A DNA stretch of 58,888 bases from Thermoleophilia bacterium. GTDB taxonomy: Bacteria; Actinomycetota; Thermoleophilia; Gaiellales; Gaiellaceae. Each line of letters starts with the position of its first letter. The first letter of the stretch is position 1. Positions 44,796 to 52,843 of this stretch are shown piece by piece. The notes beneath the pieces are model-generated. The model did no database searches, was not told the origin of the DNA, and was given only the letters and a program-made list of their open reading frames with translations. A program made the position numbers and the translations under genes. The DNA lies in assembly GCA_025934995.1 (NCBI GenBank), contig JAICWC010000003.1, forward strand, positions 1 through 58,888. The letters are read 5' to 3'.

Positions 44796-45167
44796 TTACT
44801 CGGCAATTTCGTCGGCCAGAAGAGCGAGAGCGAGCGTCCGCCAGGCCCTGTCCGGATCGCCGCGCAGGGTATCCACGGCTTCGCTCACCCGCGGGAGCCC
44901 GTTCGTGTCGAGTGCCGCAAGCGCGGCCGCGAGCGCCCGGCGCCGCTGGGGGGAATCGAGCTCGTCCGCGAGCCGCTCGGCGGCGACGCTGTCGAGGGTG
45001 AGGTCGCGATGGGGGTCGCCGCCCGCGGCGAGCACCAACATCGCACGCCGGCGGGCGCCGTTCAGCTCGTCCTCGTCGAGCTCGACGTCGTCCTTGACGA
45101 GCCAGGCGACGGCCACGTCGACCGCGAGGTCGGATGCCTCTAGGTGTTCGAGGGCGTCTCGCGACAC
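44796..45167 (-). CDS. Small helical protein, hypothetical
   Basis: A 123-residue, almost wholly helical acidic protein with segments such as ALEHLEASDLAVDVAVAWLV, GARRRAMLVLAAGGDP and DRAWRTLALALLADEIAE. No family recognised. The GTG at 45167 lies inside the zinc-ribbon gene upstream (28-base overlap in another frame), so the two are probably translated in sequence; starting further upstream would run across that gene. Confidence 0.6.
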   Translation of the reverse strand: MSRDALEHLEASDLAVDVAVAWLVKDDVELDEDELNGARRRAMLVLAAGGDPHRDLTLDSVAAERLADELDSPQRRRALAAALAALDTNGLPRVSEAVDTLRGDPDRAWRTLALALLADEIAE

Positions 45168-45280
45168 TCGGCCGTCTCGCCTTCGCAGCAGCCGAGCTTC
45201 AGGCGGCATTTGGGGCACTGAAAGCTGCCGTGGCGCCACTCCATGTCGGCGTTACAGCGCGGGCACGGCTCCTGGCTCAT
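45140..45280 (-). CDS. 46-residue zinc-ribbon protein
   Basis: A very small protein with CPRC at residues 6-9 and CPKC at 22-25, the spacing of a complete rubredoxin-like zinc ribbon, and further Cys at 31, 32 and 39. Its ATG overlaps the stop of the GNAT gene (ATGA) and its 3' end overlaps the helical gene downstream, so it sits in a tightly coupled run. Short zinc ribbons of this kind often act as adaptors in nucleic-acid or protein binding; here the function is unknown. Confidence 0.65.
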   Translation of the reverse strand: MSQEPCPRCNADMEWRHGSFQCPKCRLKLGCCEGETAECRETPSNT

Positions 45281-45990
45281 GTGTCAGAGCGTACGGACTC
45301 GACCCGACGGAGCTCGAGCACCTGCTCGAAACCGAGCCGCTCGAGGATGGGTCGGGACATCGGCCCGGCGCCGACTGCGAGCGCCGGTGTTCCGCGCGCG
45401 ACGACGGCGTCCCAGCGCGCCCGCACGACTGCGCGGTACGCACCACGGCCGCGCGCCCATTCGGCGGTCGCGCCGCCGATCAGGAACCCTCCGACGCGCG
45501 TCAGGACCACGCTTCCGACCGATGCCATGCGACCGTCGATCCAGGCGGCGAACGACGGATCGATCCGCCGCGTCCATTCGCGGGCCAGCTCCTCGCGCGG
45601 CTGCTCCGGCTCGGGGTTGCCGAAGGCGGCGCGCGTGATCCTGCGCGCCTCGACGTACTCCTCGAACGTCGCCACCTCGCGCACCTCGACCTCGTCGACG
45701 CGCGGCGGCTCCGACGTCAGCAGCATCGCCGCGTGCAGGTAGTCGTCGTCGTACCGTTTCAGGCCGCACGCGAGCAGCTGCTCTTCGAGGTCGTCCGGCG
45801 TCGAGCGCTCGCTCAGCCACCAGCTGCACTTCTGGACCTGTGCGTCGCGCACGAGGCCGTCGACTTGGGCGACGGCGACCTCGACGTCCCCGAGGCGGAT
45901 CCCCTCGACGGCTGCCCATGTGCGCCCGATGTCCCCGGCGAACGCAAAGCCGTCGGTGACACGCAGCAGCCGGCCCGGCGCTGGCTCCAT
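45277..45990 (-). CDS. GNAT-family N-acetyltransferase
   Basis: A protein of about 237 residues. The C-terminal half has the GNAT fold signs: a strand with GSVVLTRVGGFLIGGATAEWARGRG leading into the acetyl-CoA-binding loop and helix (ARGRGAYRAVVRARWDAVVARG), then ALAVGAGPMSRPILERLGFEQV, the usual closing motif. The N-terminal half may be a second, degenerate GNAT unit. The start is uncertain: the ATG at 45990 avoids overlap with the aminotransferase gene, whose stop is at 46025. Substrate unknown. It ends in an ATGA overlap with the zinc-ribbon gene. Confidence 0.75.
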   Translation of the reverse strand: MEPAPGRLLRVTDGFAFAGDIGRTWAAVEGIRLGDVEVAVAQVDGLVRDAQVQKCSWWLSERSTPDDLEEQLLACGLKRYDDDYLHAAMLLTSEPPRVDEVEVREVATFEEYVEARRITRAAFGNPEPEQPREELAREWTRRIDPSFAAWIDGRMASVGSVVLTRVGGFLIGGATAEWARGRGAYRAVVRARWDAVVARGTPALAVGAGPMSRPILERLGFEQVLELRRVESVRSDT

Positions 45991-46024
45991 GAACCAGCTC
46001 GGCGCCTCCGCGAAGTCGACGAGG

Positions 46025-47380
46025 TCAGCCCGTGTAGTACTCGTCGGCGATCGAGAGGACGTCGTCGAGGATCGCGATCCCTTCGTCGAGCTCATCGCGC
46101 GTGATCGTCAGCGGCGGGCACACCATGATCACGTTCCAGTGCGTCATCAGATAGAGCCCGCGCTCGAGCGCGGCCTTGGCCATCCGCCCGACCGGCTGCA
46201 TCTGCTCCGCGTTCGCGTTGAACGGGACGAGCAGCTCGCGCGTCTCGCGGTTCCGCACCAGCTCGAGGCCCCAGAAGCAGCCGAGGCCGCGCACCTCGCC
46301 GATCGACGGGTGCTTGTCGGCGAGACCTTCGAGCGCGTCGCGGAAGACGTCGTTCATCTCCGCCGCATGCTCGACGATGCCCTCCTCGCGGAACGCCTCG
46401 ATCGAGGCGACGCCGACCGCGCACGCGAGCGGGTGACCGCTGTACGTGAGGCCGCCGGCGAACGGGCGCGAGCGGATCCACTCCGCGATCGGCTCGCGAA
46501 TCGCCATCGCGCCGAGTGGGATGTACCCGGAGTTGATCCCCTTCGCCATCGTGATGATGTCGGGCACGACGTTCCAGTGGTCGACGGCGAACCACCGGCC
46601 GGTGCGGCCGAAGCCGGCCATCACCTCGTCGGCGATCAGGAGGATCCCGTGGCGGTCGCAGACCTCGCGGATCGACTGCAGGTAGCCGTCGGGCGGGACG
46701 ATGATCCCGTTCGTCCCGGTCACCGTCTCGAGGATGACCGCAGCCACGGTGTTCGGGCCCTCGTACTGCAGGATCTCCTCCAGGTGCGGCGCGCCGGTGC
46801 ACACCGGGCAGGGGTCCGGATGGCCGGCGGGGCACCGATAGGTGTACGGATCGAACATCCGCACGACGCCGCTGATGCCGGGCTCGGCCGGCCAGCGGCG
46901 CGGATCGCCCGTGAGCGAGATCGCGCCTGCGGTTGCGCCGTGGTAGCTGCGGTAGCGCGCGACGATCTTGTGCCGGCCGGTGTACCAGCGTGCGAGCTTG
47001 ATCGCGTTCTCGTTGGCCTCGGCGCCGCCGTTCGTGAAGAACGCCATGGAGATGTCGCCGGGCGTGACCTCGCTGATCAGTCGCGCGAGCGTCGAGCGCG
47101 GCTCGGTCGCCATCGGCGGGCCGATCGTGCACAGCTTGTCGGCCTGCTCCTTGATCGCGGCGACGAGCTTCGGATGCTGGTGACCGATCGAGACGTTGAC
47201 GAGCTGCGACGCAAAGTCGAGGTAGCGCTTGCCCTCGTAGTCCCAGAAGTGCCGGCCTTCCGCACCTGCAACGGCAATTGGATTGAGGGCGTCCTGCACC
47301 GACCAGGAGTGGAGGACGTATTGCTTCGCGTCCGCGACGACCTGCGCGCCGAGCTGGGGATTCGTCTCGATCGTGGCCAT
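46025..47380 (-). CDS. Class III PLP-dependent aminotransferase (omega-amino acid:pyruvate type)
   Basis: A 451-residue fold-type I aminotransferase of the omega-aminotransferase group, full length. Visible are the FFTNGGAEANENAIKLAR phosphate-binding region, SYHGATAGAISLTG, the PLP-contact Asp in LLIADEVMAGFGRTG, and the Schiff-base Lys at about 280 in MAKGINSGYIPLG. It most resembles taurine:pyruvate and beta-alanine:pyruvate aminotransferases. With the semialdehyde dehydrogenase across the divergent promoter and pyrimidine-type genes nearby, beta-alanine to malonate semialdehyde is the most coherent reaction. With the adjoining sulfite oxidase, taurine is the alternative. It begins two bases after the sulfite oxidase stop, so both are one operon. 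Confidence 0.85.
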   Translation of the reverse strand: MATIETNPQLGAQVVADAKQYVLHSWSVQDALNPIAVAGAEGRHFWDYEGKRYLDFASQLVNVSIGHQHPKLVAAIKEQADKLCTIGPPMATEPRSTLARLISEVTPGDISMAFFTNGGAEANENAIKLARWYTGRHKIVARYRSYHGATAGAISLTGDPRRWPAEPGISGVVRMFDPYTYRCPAGHPDPCPVCTGAPHLEEILQYEGPNTVAAVILETVTGTNGIIVPPDGYLQSIREVCDRHGILLIADEVMAGFGRTGRWFAVDHWNVVPDIITMAKGINSGYIPLGAMAIREPIAEWIRSRPFAGGLTYSGHPLACAVGVASIEAFREEGIVEHAAEMNDVFRDALEGLADKHPSIGEVRGLGCFWGLELVRNRETRELLVPFNANAEQMQPVGRMAKAALERGLYLMTHWNVIMVCPPLTITRDELDEGIAILDDVLSIADEYYTG

Positions 47381-47382
47381 GC

Positions 47383-48396
47383 TCAGACCTTAACGCGGAC
47401 CCACTGGACTGCGTTGTTGCAGTAACCGCCGTGGTTCCAGGTCGCGGTCAGCGGCTGCACGTTGCCGGCGGAATCGCCGGCGCGGCAGCAGAGCTCGTGC
47501 TCGCCCGCGGTCGCGTCCCAGGCGAACCGCCACCCGCGCCACGCGAACTCTCCGAGCGGTGCGTCGAGCTCTGCGTCCGCCCACGTCGCACCTCCGTCGT
47601 CGCTCACCTCGACGCGCGTGATCTCGCCCTGCCCCGACCACGCACGCCCGGTGATCGTCTGGCGCCCGGAGTCGGCGAAGCGCTCGCGCGTCAGGAAATC
47701 CGGGATGCCGGGCGGCACGAGCAGCGAACGCGGCAGCATGCGCTGCACCGGCACGTCGTCGATCAGATACGCCTCCGTCTGCTGCCAGCCCGTGAACGGC
47801 TCGGGGACGGCCTCGATCCGCTGCAGCCACTTGACGTGCGTCATCCCGTACCAGCCCGGCACGACGAGCCGGAGCGGGAAGCCGTGCTGCGCCGGTAGCG
47901 GCTCGCCGTTCATCTCGTACGCGAGCAGGACCTCGTCCCGCAGCGCATCCTCGAGCGAGAGCGAGCGCTGGTACACGTGCTCGACTCCACCTTGGACGCC
48001 GTGGTCGGCGCCGGTGAAGACGATCTCCGCGGCGCCGTCGACGAGCCCCGTCTCGCGCAGCAGGGGCGCGAGCGGCGTACCGGTCCACTCGGCCGTCCCG
48101 ACGGCCTCGATCAGCCATGGCTGGCTCTCGGCGCGCTCGCCCTCGAGGAGCGCCCGCCCGTTGCCGGCGCACTCGAGCGTCACCGGCAGGGTCACGCGCT
48201 TGCGTGCCTGCAACTCCGCCAGTGTGAACGCCGAGCCGCCGACCTGCAGCCGCCACGTCGCCGCGTCGATCGCCGGGATGTCGAAGTGGATGAGGAGGTA
48301 GTGGAGCCCGGTCGGCGTCAGCGGCTCGCGCAGCATCTCCAGGGGAAAGCCGTGGTTCCGGGCGGCGAGGCCGAGCTCGTCCATGCTGATCGCCAC
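47383..48396 (-). CDS. Sulfite oxidase-family molybdopterin enzyme
   Basis: A 337-residue protein with the oxidoreductase molybdopterin-binding domain (SUOX fold), then the Mo-co dimerisation domain (about residues 225-337; ITRVEVSDDGGATW). The molybdenum-ligand Cys is in LECAGNGR (about residue 76); GADHGVQGG and HGFPLRLVVPGWYGMTHVKWL line the cofactor site. No Tat or Sec signal is seen, so it is probably cytoplasmic, like plant sulfite oxidase and unlike many bacterial SorA/SorT. No heme domain. The GTG at 48396 has a TAGCGT six bases upstream and is preferred; ATG 48384 is possible. It heads the minus-strand operon. Confidence 0.85.
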   Translation of the reverse strand: MAISMDELGLAARNHGFPLEMLREPLTPTGLHYLLIHFDIPAIDAATWRLQVGGSAFTLAELQARKRVTLPVTLECAGNGRALLEGERAESQPWLIEAVGTAEWTGTPLAPLLRETGLVDGAAEIVFTGADHGVQGGVEHVYQRSLSLEDALRDEVLLAYEMNGEPLPAQHGFPLRLVVPGWYGMTHVKWLQRIEAVPEPFTGWQQTEAYLIDDVPVQRMLPRSLLVPPGIPDFLTRERFADSGRQTITGRAWSGQGEITRVEVSDDGGATWADAELDAPLGEFAWRGWRFAWDATAGEHELCCRAGDSAGNVQPLTATWNHGGYCNNAVQWVRVKV

Positions 48397-48401
48397 GCCG
48401 T

Positions 48402-48408
48402 TACGCTA
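48402..48408. promoter_or_regulatory. Overlapping divergent -10 elements (symmetrical promoter)
   Basis: The 17-base gap between two divergent start codons contains TTACGCTAA. Read on the plus strand it gives TACGCT (48402-48407) six bases before ATG 48414. Read on the minus strand it gives TAGCGT (48403-48408) six bases before GTG 48396. One near-palindromic hexamer thus seems to serve both leaderless genes. Confidence 0.65.
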
Positions 48409-48413
48409 ACCCA

Positions 48414-49928
48414 ATGACAGAGACTCTCGAAGCGCCAGCGCAGCTCAAGCAGATCGACCACTGGATCGGCGGCCGGGCCGTCGCCGGCACGTCCGGCCGC
48501 AGCGGCGCCGTCTACAACCCCGCGACGGGCCGGCAGACGGGGGAGGTCGACTTCGCGACGGAAGCGGAGGTCGATGCCGCCGTCCAGGCCGCGAAGCAGG
48601 CGTTCGTCGAATGGCGCACCATGTCGCTCGCAAAGCGCGCCGACCTCTTCTTCCGGATCCGCGAGCTCATCAACGAGCGCAAGGAAGAGGTCGCCCGCCT
48701 GCTCGTCGCCGAGCACGGAAAGGTGCTGTCGGACGCGCTGGGCGAGGTGACGCGCGGGCTCGAGGTGATCGAGTACTGCTGCGGCCTGCCGACGCTGCTC
48801 AAGTCCGAGTACTCGGAGCAAGTCTCGACCGGGATCGACGTCTACTCGATCCGGCAGCCGCTCGGCGTCGTCGCCGGGATCACGCCGTTCAACTTCCCGG
48901 CGATGGTGCCGATGTGGATGTGGGCGCCTGCGATCGCCTGCGGCAACACGTTCGTGCTCAAGCCGTCGGAGAAGGATCCGTCCGCGTCGGTATGGACGGC
49001 CGAGCTGCTGAAGGAAGCCGGCCTTCCAGACGGCGTGTTCAACGTCGTGCACGGCGACAAGGTCGCCGTCGACGCGGTGCTGGACCATCCCGACATCGCC
49101 GCCGTCTCGTTCGTCGGTTCGACGCCGATCGCGAAGTACGTCTACGAGACGGCGACTGCGAAGGGGAAGCGCTGCCAGGCGCTCGGCGGCGCGAAGAACC
49201 ACATGATCGTCCTGCCGGACGCGGATGTCGACATGGCCGCGGATGCGGCCGTCTCGGCCGCGTACGGCTCGGCGGGCGAGCGCTGCATGGCGATCTCGCA
49301 AGTCGTGGCAGTCGGTCACGTCGCAGACGAGCTGATCGACGCGATCAAGGCGCGCATCCCGAAGGTGAAGGTCGGCGACGGCCTCGATCCGTCGTCGGAG
49401 ATGGGCCCGCTCGTGACGAAGGAACATCGCGACCGCGTCGCCTCCTACGTGGAGAACGCGCCGGGCGAAGGCGCGAAGGTCCTCGTCGACGGTCGTGAAG
49501 GCGCGCCCGGCGAGGGTTTCTTCCTCAAGCCGTCGCTGCTCGACGACGTCAAGCCGGGAATGAAGGCGTACGAGGACGAGATCTTCGGTCCGGTGCTCGG
49601 CGTCACGCGCGTCGACACCTACGACGAGGCTGTGCGGCTGATCAACGAGAACCCGTACGGGAACGGCACCGCGATCTTCACCCGCGACGGCGGCGTCGCT
49701 CGTCAGTTCCAGTTCGACGTCCAGGCCGGAATGGTCGGCATCAACGTGCCGATCCCGGTGCCCGTCGCGTATTACTCGTTCGGCGGCTGGAAGGCGTCGC
49801 TCTTCGGCGACCGACACGTCTACGGCCCGGAGGGGATCGAGTTCTACACGCGCGGCAAGGTCGTCACATCGCGGTGGCCGGATCCGGCCACGTCGAAGGT
49901 CGACCTCGGGTTTCCGCAGACGCGGTAG
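48414..49928 (+). CDS. mmsA: CoA-acylating methylmalonate/malonate-semialdehyde dehydrogenase
   Basis: A 504-residue ALDH of the MMSDH type. Diagnostic features are the entry LKQIDHWIGGRAV, GITPFNFPAMVPMWMWAPA, the nucleophile Cys at about 291 in GERCMAIS and PVAYYSFGGWKASLFGD; the usual general-base Glu in the ELGGKN box is replaced (QALGGAKNHM), as in known MMSDHs. The enzyme converts (methyl)malonate semialdehyde and CoA to propionyl-CoA or acetyl-CoA with CO2 release, ending valine, inositol or beta-alanine breakdown. Its stop overlaps the GTG of the M24 gene by one base, so it heads a three-gene operon. Leaderless start as described for the shared promoter. Confidence 0.92.
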   Translation: MTETLEAPAQLKQIDHWIGGRAVAGTSGRSGAVYNPATGRQTGEVDFATEAEVDAAVQAAKQAFVEWRTMSLAKRADLFFRIRELINERKEEVARLLVAEHGKVLSDALGEVTRGLEVIEYCCGLPTLLKSEYSEQVSTGIDVYSIRQPLGVVAGITPFNFPAMVPMWMWAPAIACGNTFVLKPSEKDPSASVWTAELLKEAGLPDGVFNVVHGDKVAVDAVLDHPDIAAVSFVGSTPIAKYVYETATAKGKRCQALGGAKNHMIVLPDADVDMAADAAVSAAYGSAGERCMAISQVVAVGHVADELIDAIKARIPKVKVGDGLDPSSEMGPLVTKEHRDRVASYVENAPGEGAKVLVDGREGAPGEGFFLKPSLLDDVKPGMKAYEDEIFGPVLGVTRVDTYDEAVRLINENPYGNGTAIFTRDGGVARQFQFDVQAGMVGINVPIPVPVAYYSFGGWKASLFGDRHVYGPEGIEFYTRGKVVTSRWPDPATSKVDLGFPQTR

Positions 49929-51082
49929 TGCAGCGCATATCGGCAAGCGAGCTCGCGCAGCGCCGCGACCGTCTGCGCGAGCACGCGCCCGAGGGCTTCG
50001 TCCTCTTCACGCCGGATGCGATCCGCTACTTCACCGACTTCTGGTTCCTCTCGAACGAGCGTCCGATCGCGTACGTCGAGCTCGACGGCGACGAGCCGTT
50101 CGTGTTCGTGCCGGGGTTCGAGGTCGAACGGACACAAGCGGAGACCTCGTTCGCGCGCATCGAGTCGTACCCCGAGTATCCCGGCATCGAGCACCCGATG
50201 CACGTGCTCGCGAGGCTCGTCGGGAAGCGCGAGCGGATCGGCGTCGACAACGACGGCTACCCGGGCATCCTCGGCTACGCCGGGCCGTCGCTGAGCGAGG
50301 TCAGCGGCGCGACGGTGGCGCTGCTCGGCGATGCGATCGAGTCGCTCCTTCGCATCAAGAGCCCTGCCGAGATCGAGCTGATCCGAGAGAGCGGGAGGTG
50401 GTGCGCACACGCGCACCGCTTGCTGCAGGAGTTCACGCGCGTCGGCGTGACGGAAGCCGAAGCGAGCCTCCGCGCATCGTCGGAGTCGACGCTCGCGATG
50501 CTCGAGTCGGGCGAGTACGGGCAGCTCGGCTCGGCCGACGGCGTCAAGGCCGGATACCGAGGACAGATCGGCGTGCGCAGCGCCTGGGCGCACGCGATCG
50601 GCCACGACATCGAGTTCGCCGCCGGCGACCTGCTCGTCAGCGAGACCGGGGCGCCGGTGTGGGGCTACAACGCCGAGCTGGAGCGGGGGATGGTGATCGG
50701 CGAGCCGAGCGACCGCGTCAAGTGGATGTTCGAGCATGTCGTCGCCGCGCAGCAGGTCGCGTTCGACGCGTTCGGGCCCGGCATCACGTGCGCGGACGTC
50801 GACGGGGCGGTCATGCGCTACTTCGAGCAGCACGACCTGCTGCCGTACTGGCGCCAGCACACGGGGCACGGCGTCGGCCTCCGCAACCACGAGGCGCCGT
50901 TCCTCGACGTCGGCGACCACACGCTGGTCGAGCCCGGCATGGTCTTCACGATCGAGCCCGGCGTCTACGACTCACAGGTCGGCGGGCTTCGCCACTCGGA
51001 CACGGTCGTCGTCACCGAGGACGGGGTCGAGATCCTGACGGACTACCCGCGGAACCTCGAGAGCCTTACGATCCCGGTCTGA
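49928..51082 (+). CDS. M24-family hydrolase, creatinase type (not a metallopeptidase pattern)
   Basis: A 384-residue protein with a creatinase-N domain (about 1-135) and a pita-bread M24 domain (about 140-384). The metal ligands of aminopeptidase P are altered. The two Asp positions read Glu in SETGAPVWGYNAELERG, and the last Glu is Ser in RHSDT; only His (HTGHGVGL) and Glu (FTIEPGVY) remain. The GY...LER pattern is like that of creatinase, a metal-free C-N hydrolase, and of ectoine hydrolase. Hydrolysis of a small guanidino, amide or N-acyl compound is therefore more likely than peptidase activity. It overlaps mmsA by one base upstream and the AhpD-like gene by one base downstream (TGATG). 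Confidence 0.75.
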   Translation: MQRISASELAQRRDRLREHAPEGFVLFTPDAIRYFTDFWFLSNERPIAYVELDGDEPFVFVPGFEVERTQAETSFARIESYPEYPGIEHPMHVLARLVGKRERIGVDNDGYPGILGYAGPSLSEVSGATVALLGDAIESLLRIKSPAEIELIRESGRWCAHAHRLLQEFTRVGVTEAEASLRASSESTLAMLESGEYGQLGSADGVKAGYRGQIGVRSAWAHAIGHDIEFAAGDLLVSETGAPVWGYNAELERGMVIGEPSDRVKWMFEHVVAAQQVAFDAFGPGITCADVDGAVMRYFEQHDLLPYWRQHTGHGVGLRNHEAPFLDVGDHTLVEPGMVFTIEPGVYDSQVGGLRHSDTVVVTEDGVEILTDYPRNLESLTIPV

Positions 51083-51597
51083 TGTTCATCGACGTTCCCG
51101 AGAGCAACGAGCCGAACATGGTGCGCGCCTTCGCACTTCGTCCGGACGTGCTGCGCGCGTGGCAGGAGTTGAACGGTGCCATCAAGGAGGCCGCGGACCT
51201 CCGCCGTTACGAGCTGGCGACGCTCGCCGCCGCGCGCACGTTGCGGTCGAGCTACTGCTGCCTCGCGCACGGCAAGGTGCTCGCCGAGCAGTTCTACGAT
51301 GCCGAGACGGTGGTGCAGCTGCCGGGCGGGCTCGACGACGCGGATCGCGCCGTGATGGCATTCGCCGAGAAGGTCGTGGTCGACGCAACGTCGATCGCGC
51401 AGGCCGATGTCGACGAGCTTCGCGGCCACGGGCTCACCGACGCGCAGATTGCCGACGTCGTCTTGGCAGCCGCCGCGCGCTGTTTCTTCAGCAAGACGCT
51501 CGACGCCCTGGGCGCGCAGCCGGACGCGTCGTACAACGAGTTGCCTGCGACGCTCCGCGACGCCATGGTCGTCGGACGCCCGATCGCTACGGACTGA
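51082..51597 (+). CDS. Carboxymuconolactone decarboxylase/AhpD-like protein
   Basis: A 171-residue helical protein of the AhpD/peroxidase-related family. The core reads RRYELATLAAARTLRSSYCCLAHGKVL, i.e. a conserved Glu followed by SxxCxxxH; the first Cys of the redox pair of AhpD is Ser, with an extra Cys beside the second. Peroxidase activity with a CxxC mechanism is thus doubtful, and a single-Cys version is possible. It is the last gene of the mmsA operon (TGATG overlap). Its 3' end overlaps the convergent deaminase gene by 11 bases. Confidence 0.8.
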   Translation: MFIDVPESNEPNMVRAFALRPDVLRAWQELNGAIKEAADLRRYELATLAAARTLRSSYCCLAHGKVLAEQFYDAETVVQLPGGLDDADRAVMAFAEKVVVDATSIAQADVDELRGHGLTDAQIADVVLAAAARCFFSKTLDALGAQPDASYNELPATLRDAMVVGRPIATD

Positions 51598-52843
51598 AGG
51601 TTACCGGCTCGCCGAGGAGCGTCGTGCGCGCGGGGGTCGTCTCGGCGACGACCCGGCCGCGTCGGATGACCCAGCGTCGCGGCGGGTGCAGCCGCAGCAC
51701 CTCGAGCGCGTTCGGCGCGTCGTAGACCACCAGGTCGGCCGGCTTGCCCTCCTCGAGCCCGTACTCGTCCTCGACGCCGAGCGTGCGCGCGCCGCGCTCG
51801 GTTGCGCAGCGCAGCATCTCCGGGATCTCCTCGCGTCCGCTCATGTACGTGAAGTGCAATGCGAGCGACGCCGCCTCGACCATGTCGGCGCGTCCGAGCG
51901 AATACCACGGGTCCATGACCACGTCGTTGCCGAGCGAGACGTTGACGCCGGCGGCGAGCAGCTCCTTCAGCTGCGCGAAGCCGCGGCGCTTCGGATAGGC
52001 GTCGAGACGTCCCTGGATCAGCGAGTTCGCGAACGGGTTGACGACGACGTTGATCCCGCTGCGGCGAAGGAAGCCGTGCAGCTTGGACGAGTAGTACGGC
52101 TCGTACGATCCCATCGCGGTGCAGTGCGAAGCGGTGACGCGGCCGGCCATCGCGTGCTTGACGGTGTCGTCGGCCATCACTTCGAGGAAGCGTGAATTCG
52201 GATCGTCGGTCTCGTCGCAGTGCACGTCGATCCGCCGTGAGTACTGCTTCGCGAGATCGAAGACGCGGTGCACCTCGAGCAGTCCGAGCTCGGACGTCGG
52301 CTCGTAGTGAGGGATGCCGCCGACGCAGTCGACGCCGAGCCTGATCGCGTGCTCGAGCCGCTGCTCGTCGCCGTCGCGCTGGAAGATGCCGTCCTGCGGA
52401 AACGCCGTCACCTGGACCGTGCAAAGCTCTGCGACGTCGTCACGTAGACGGAGCAGTCCGCGCACCATTGCATCGTTCTCGCCTGAGACGTCCGCGTGGG
52501 CGCGGATGAAGAGGGTTCCCTGCGCGACCGACCAGCGCACGATCTCCCGCGCGCGCTCGTAGACGTCCTGCTCGGTGAGGGACGGCTTGAGCTCGCCCCA
52601 GACGTCGATGCCCTCGAGCAGGGTTCCGGATTCGTTCCAGCGCGGTTTGCCTGCCGTCAGGGACGCGTCGAGGTGAAGGTGGCAGTCGACGAGCGGCGCC
52701 GTCGCGAGCCGGCCCTCGGCATCGATCTCCGTCGCGCCGTCCGCTGCGAGGTCTGTGCCGATGCGCGTCCAGCGGTGGTCGTCGGCGAGGAGGTCGACGA
52801 GGCTGCCGTCGAGCAGCCTCGCGTTCCGTATGAGGAGGCTCAT
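51587..52843 (-). CDS. codA: Cytosine deaminase-like amidohydrolase
   Basis: A 418-residue metal-dependent amidohydrolase closest to CodA. Key sites in order are the metal pair HLHLD, ESGTLLEGIDVWGE, the HCDETDDPNSRFLE box (metal His and the proton-shuttling Glu), the TASHCTAMG His, and GNDVVMDPWYSLG with the catalytic Asp. CodA has His before this Asp-rich turn (GHDD), here Asn. CodA-type enzymes deaminate cytosine, isoguanine or creatinine; which applies cannot be read here. The ATG overlaps the stop of the upstream GH25 lysozyme gene (ATGA), an odd but clear coupling. Convergent with the AhpD-like gene. Confidence 0.85.
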   Translation of the reverse strand: MSLLIRNARLLDGSLVDLLADDHRWTRIGTDLAADGATEIDAEGRLATAPLVDCHLHLDASLTAGKPRWNESGTLLEGIDVWGELKPSLTEQDVYERAREIVRWSVAQGTLFIRAHADVSGENDAMVRGLLRLRDDVAELCTVQVTAFPQDGIFQRDGDEQRLEHAIRLGVDCVGGIPHYEPTSELGLLEVHRVFDLAKQYSRRIDVHCDETDDPNSRFLEVMADDTVKHAMAGRVTASHCTAMGSYEPYYSSKLHGFLRRSGINVVVNPFANSLIQGRLDAYPKRRGFAQLKELLAAGVNVSLGNDVVMDPWYSLGRADMVEAASLALHFTYMSGREEIPEMLRCATERGARTLGVEDEYGLEEGKPADLVVYDAPNALEVLRLHPPRRWVIRRGRVVAETTPARTTLLGEPVTFSP

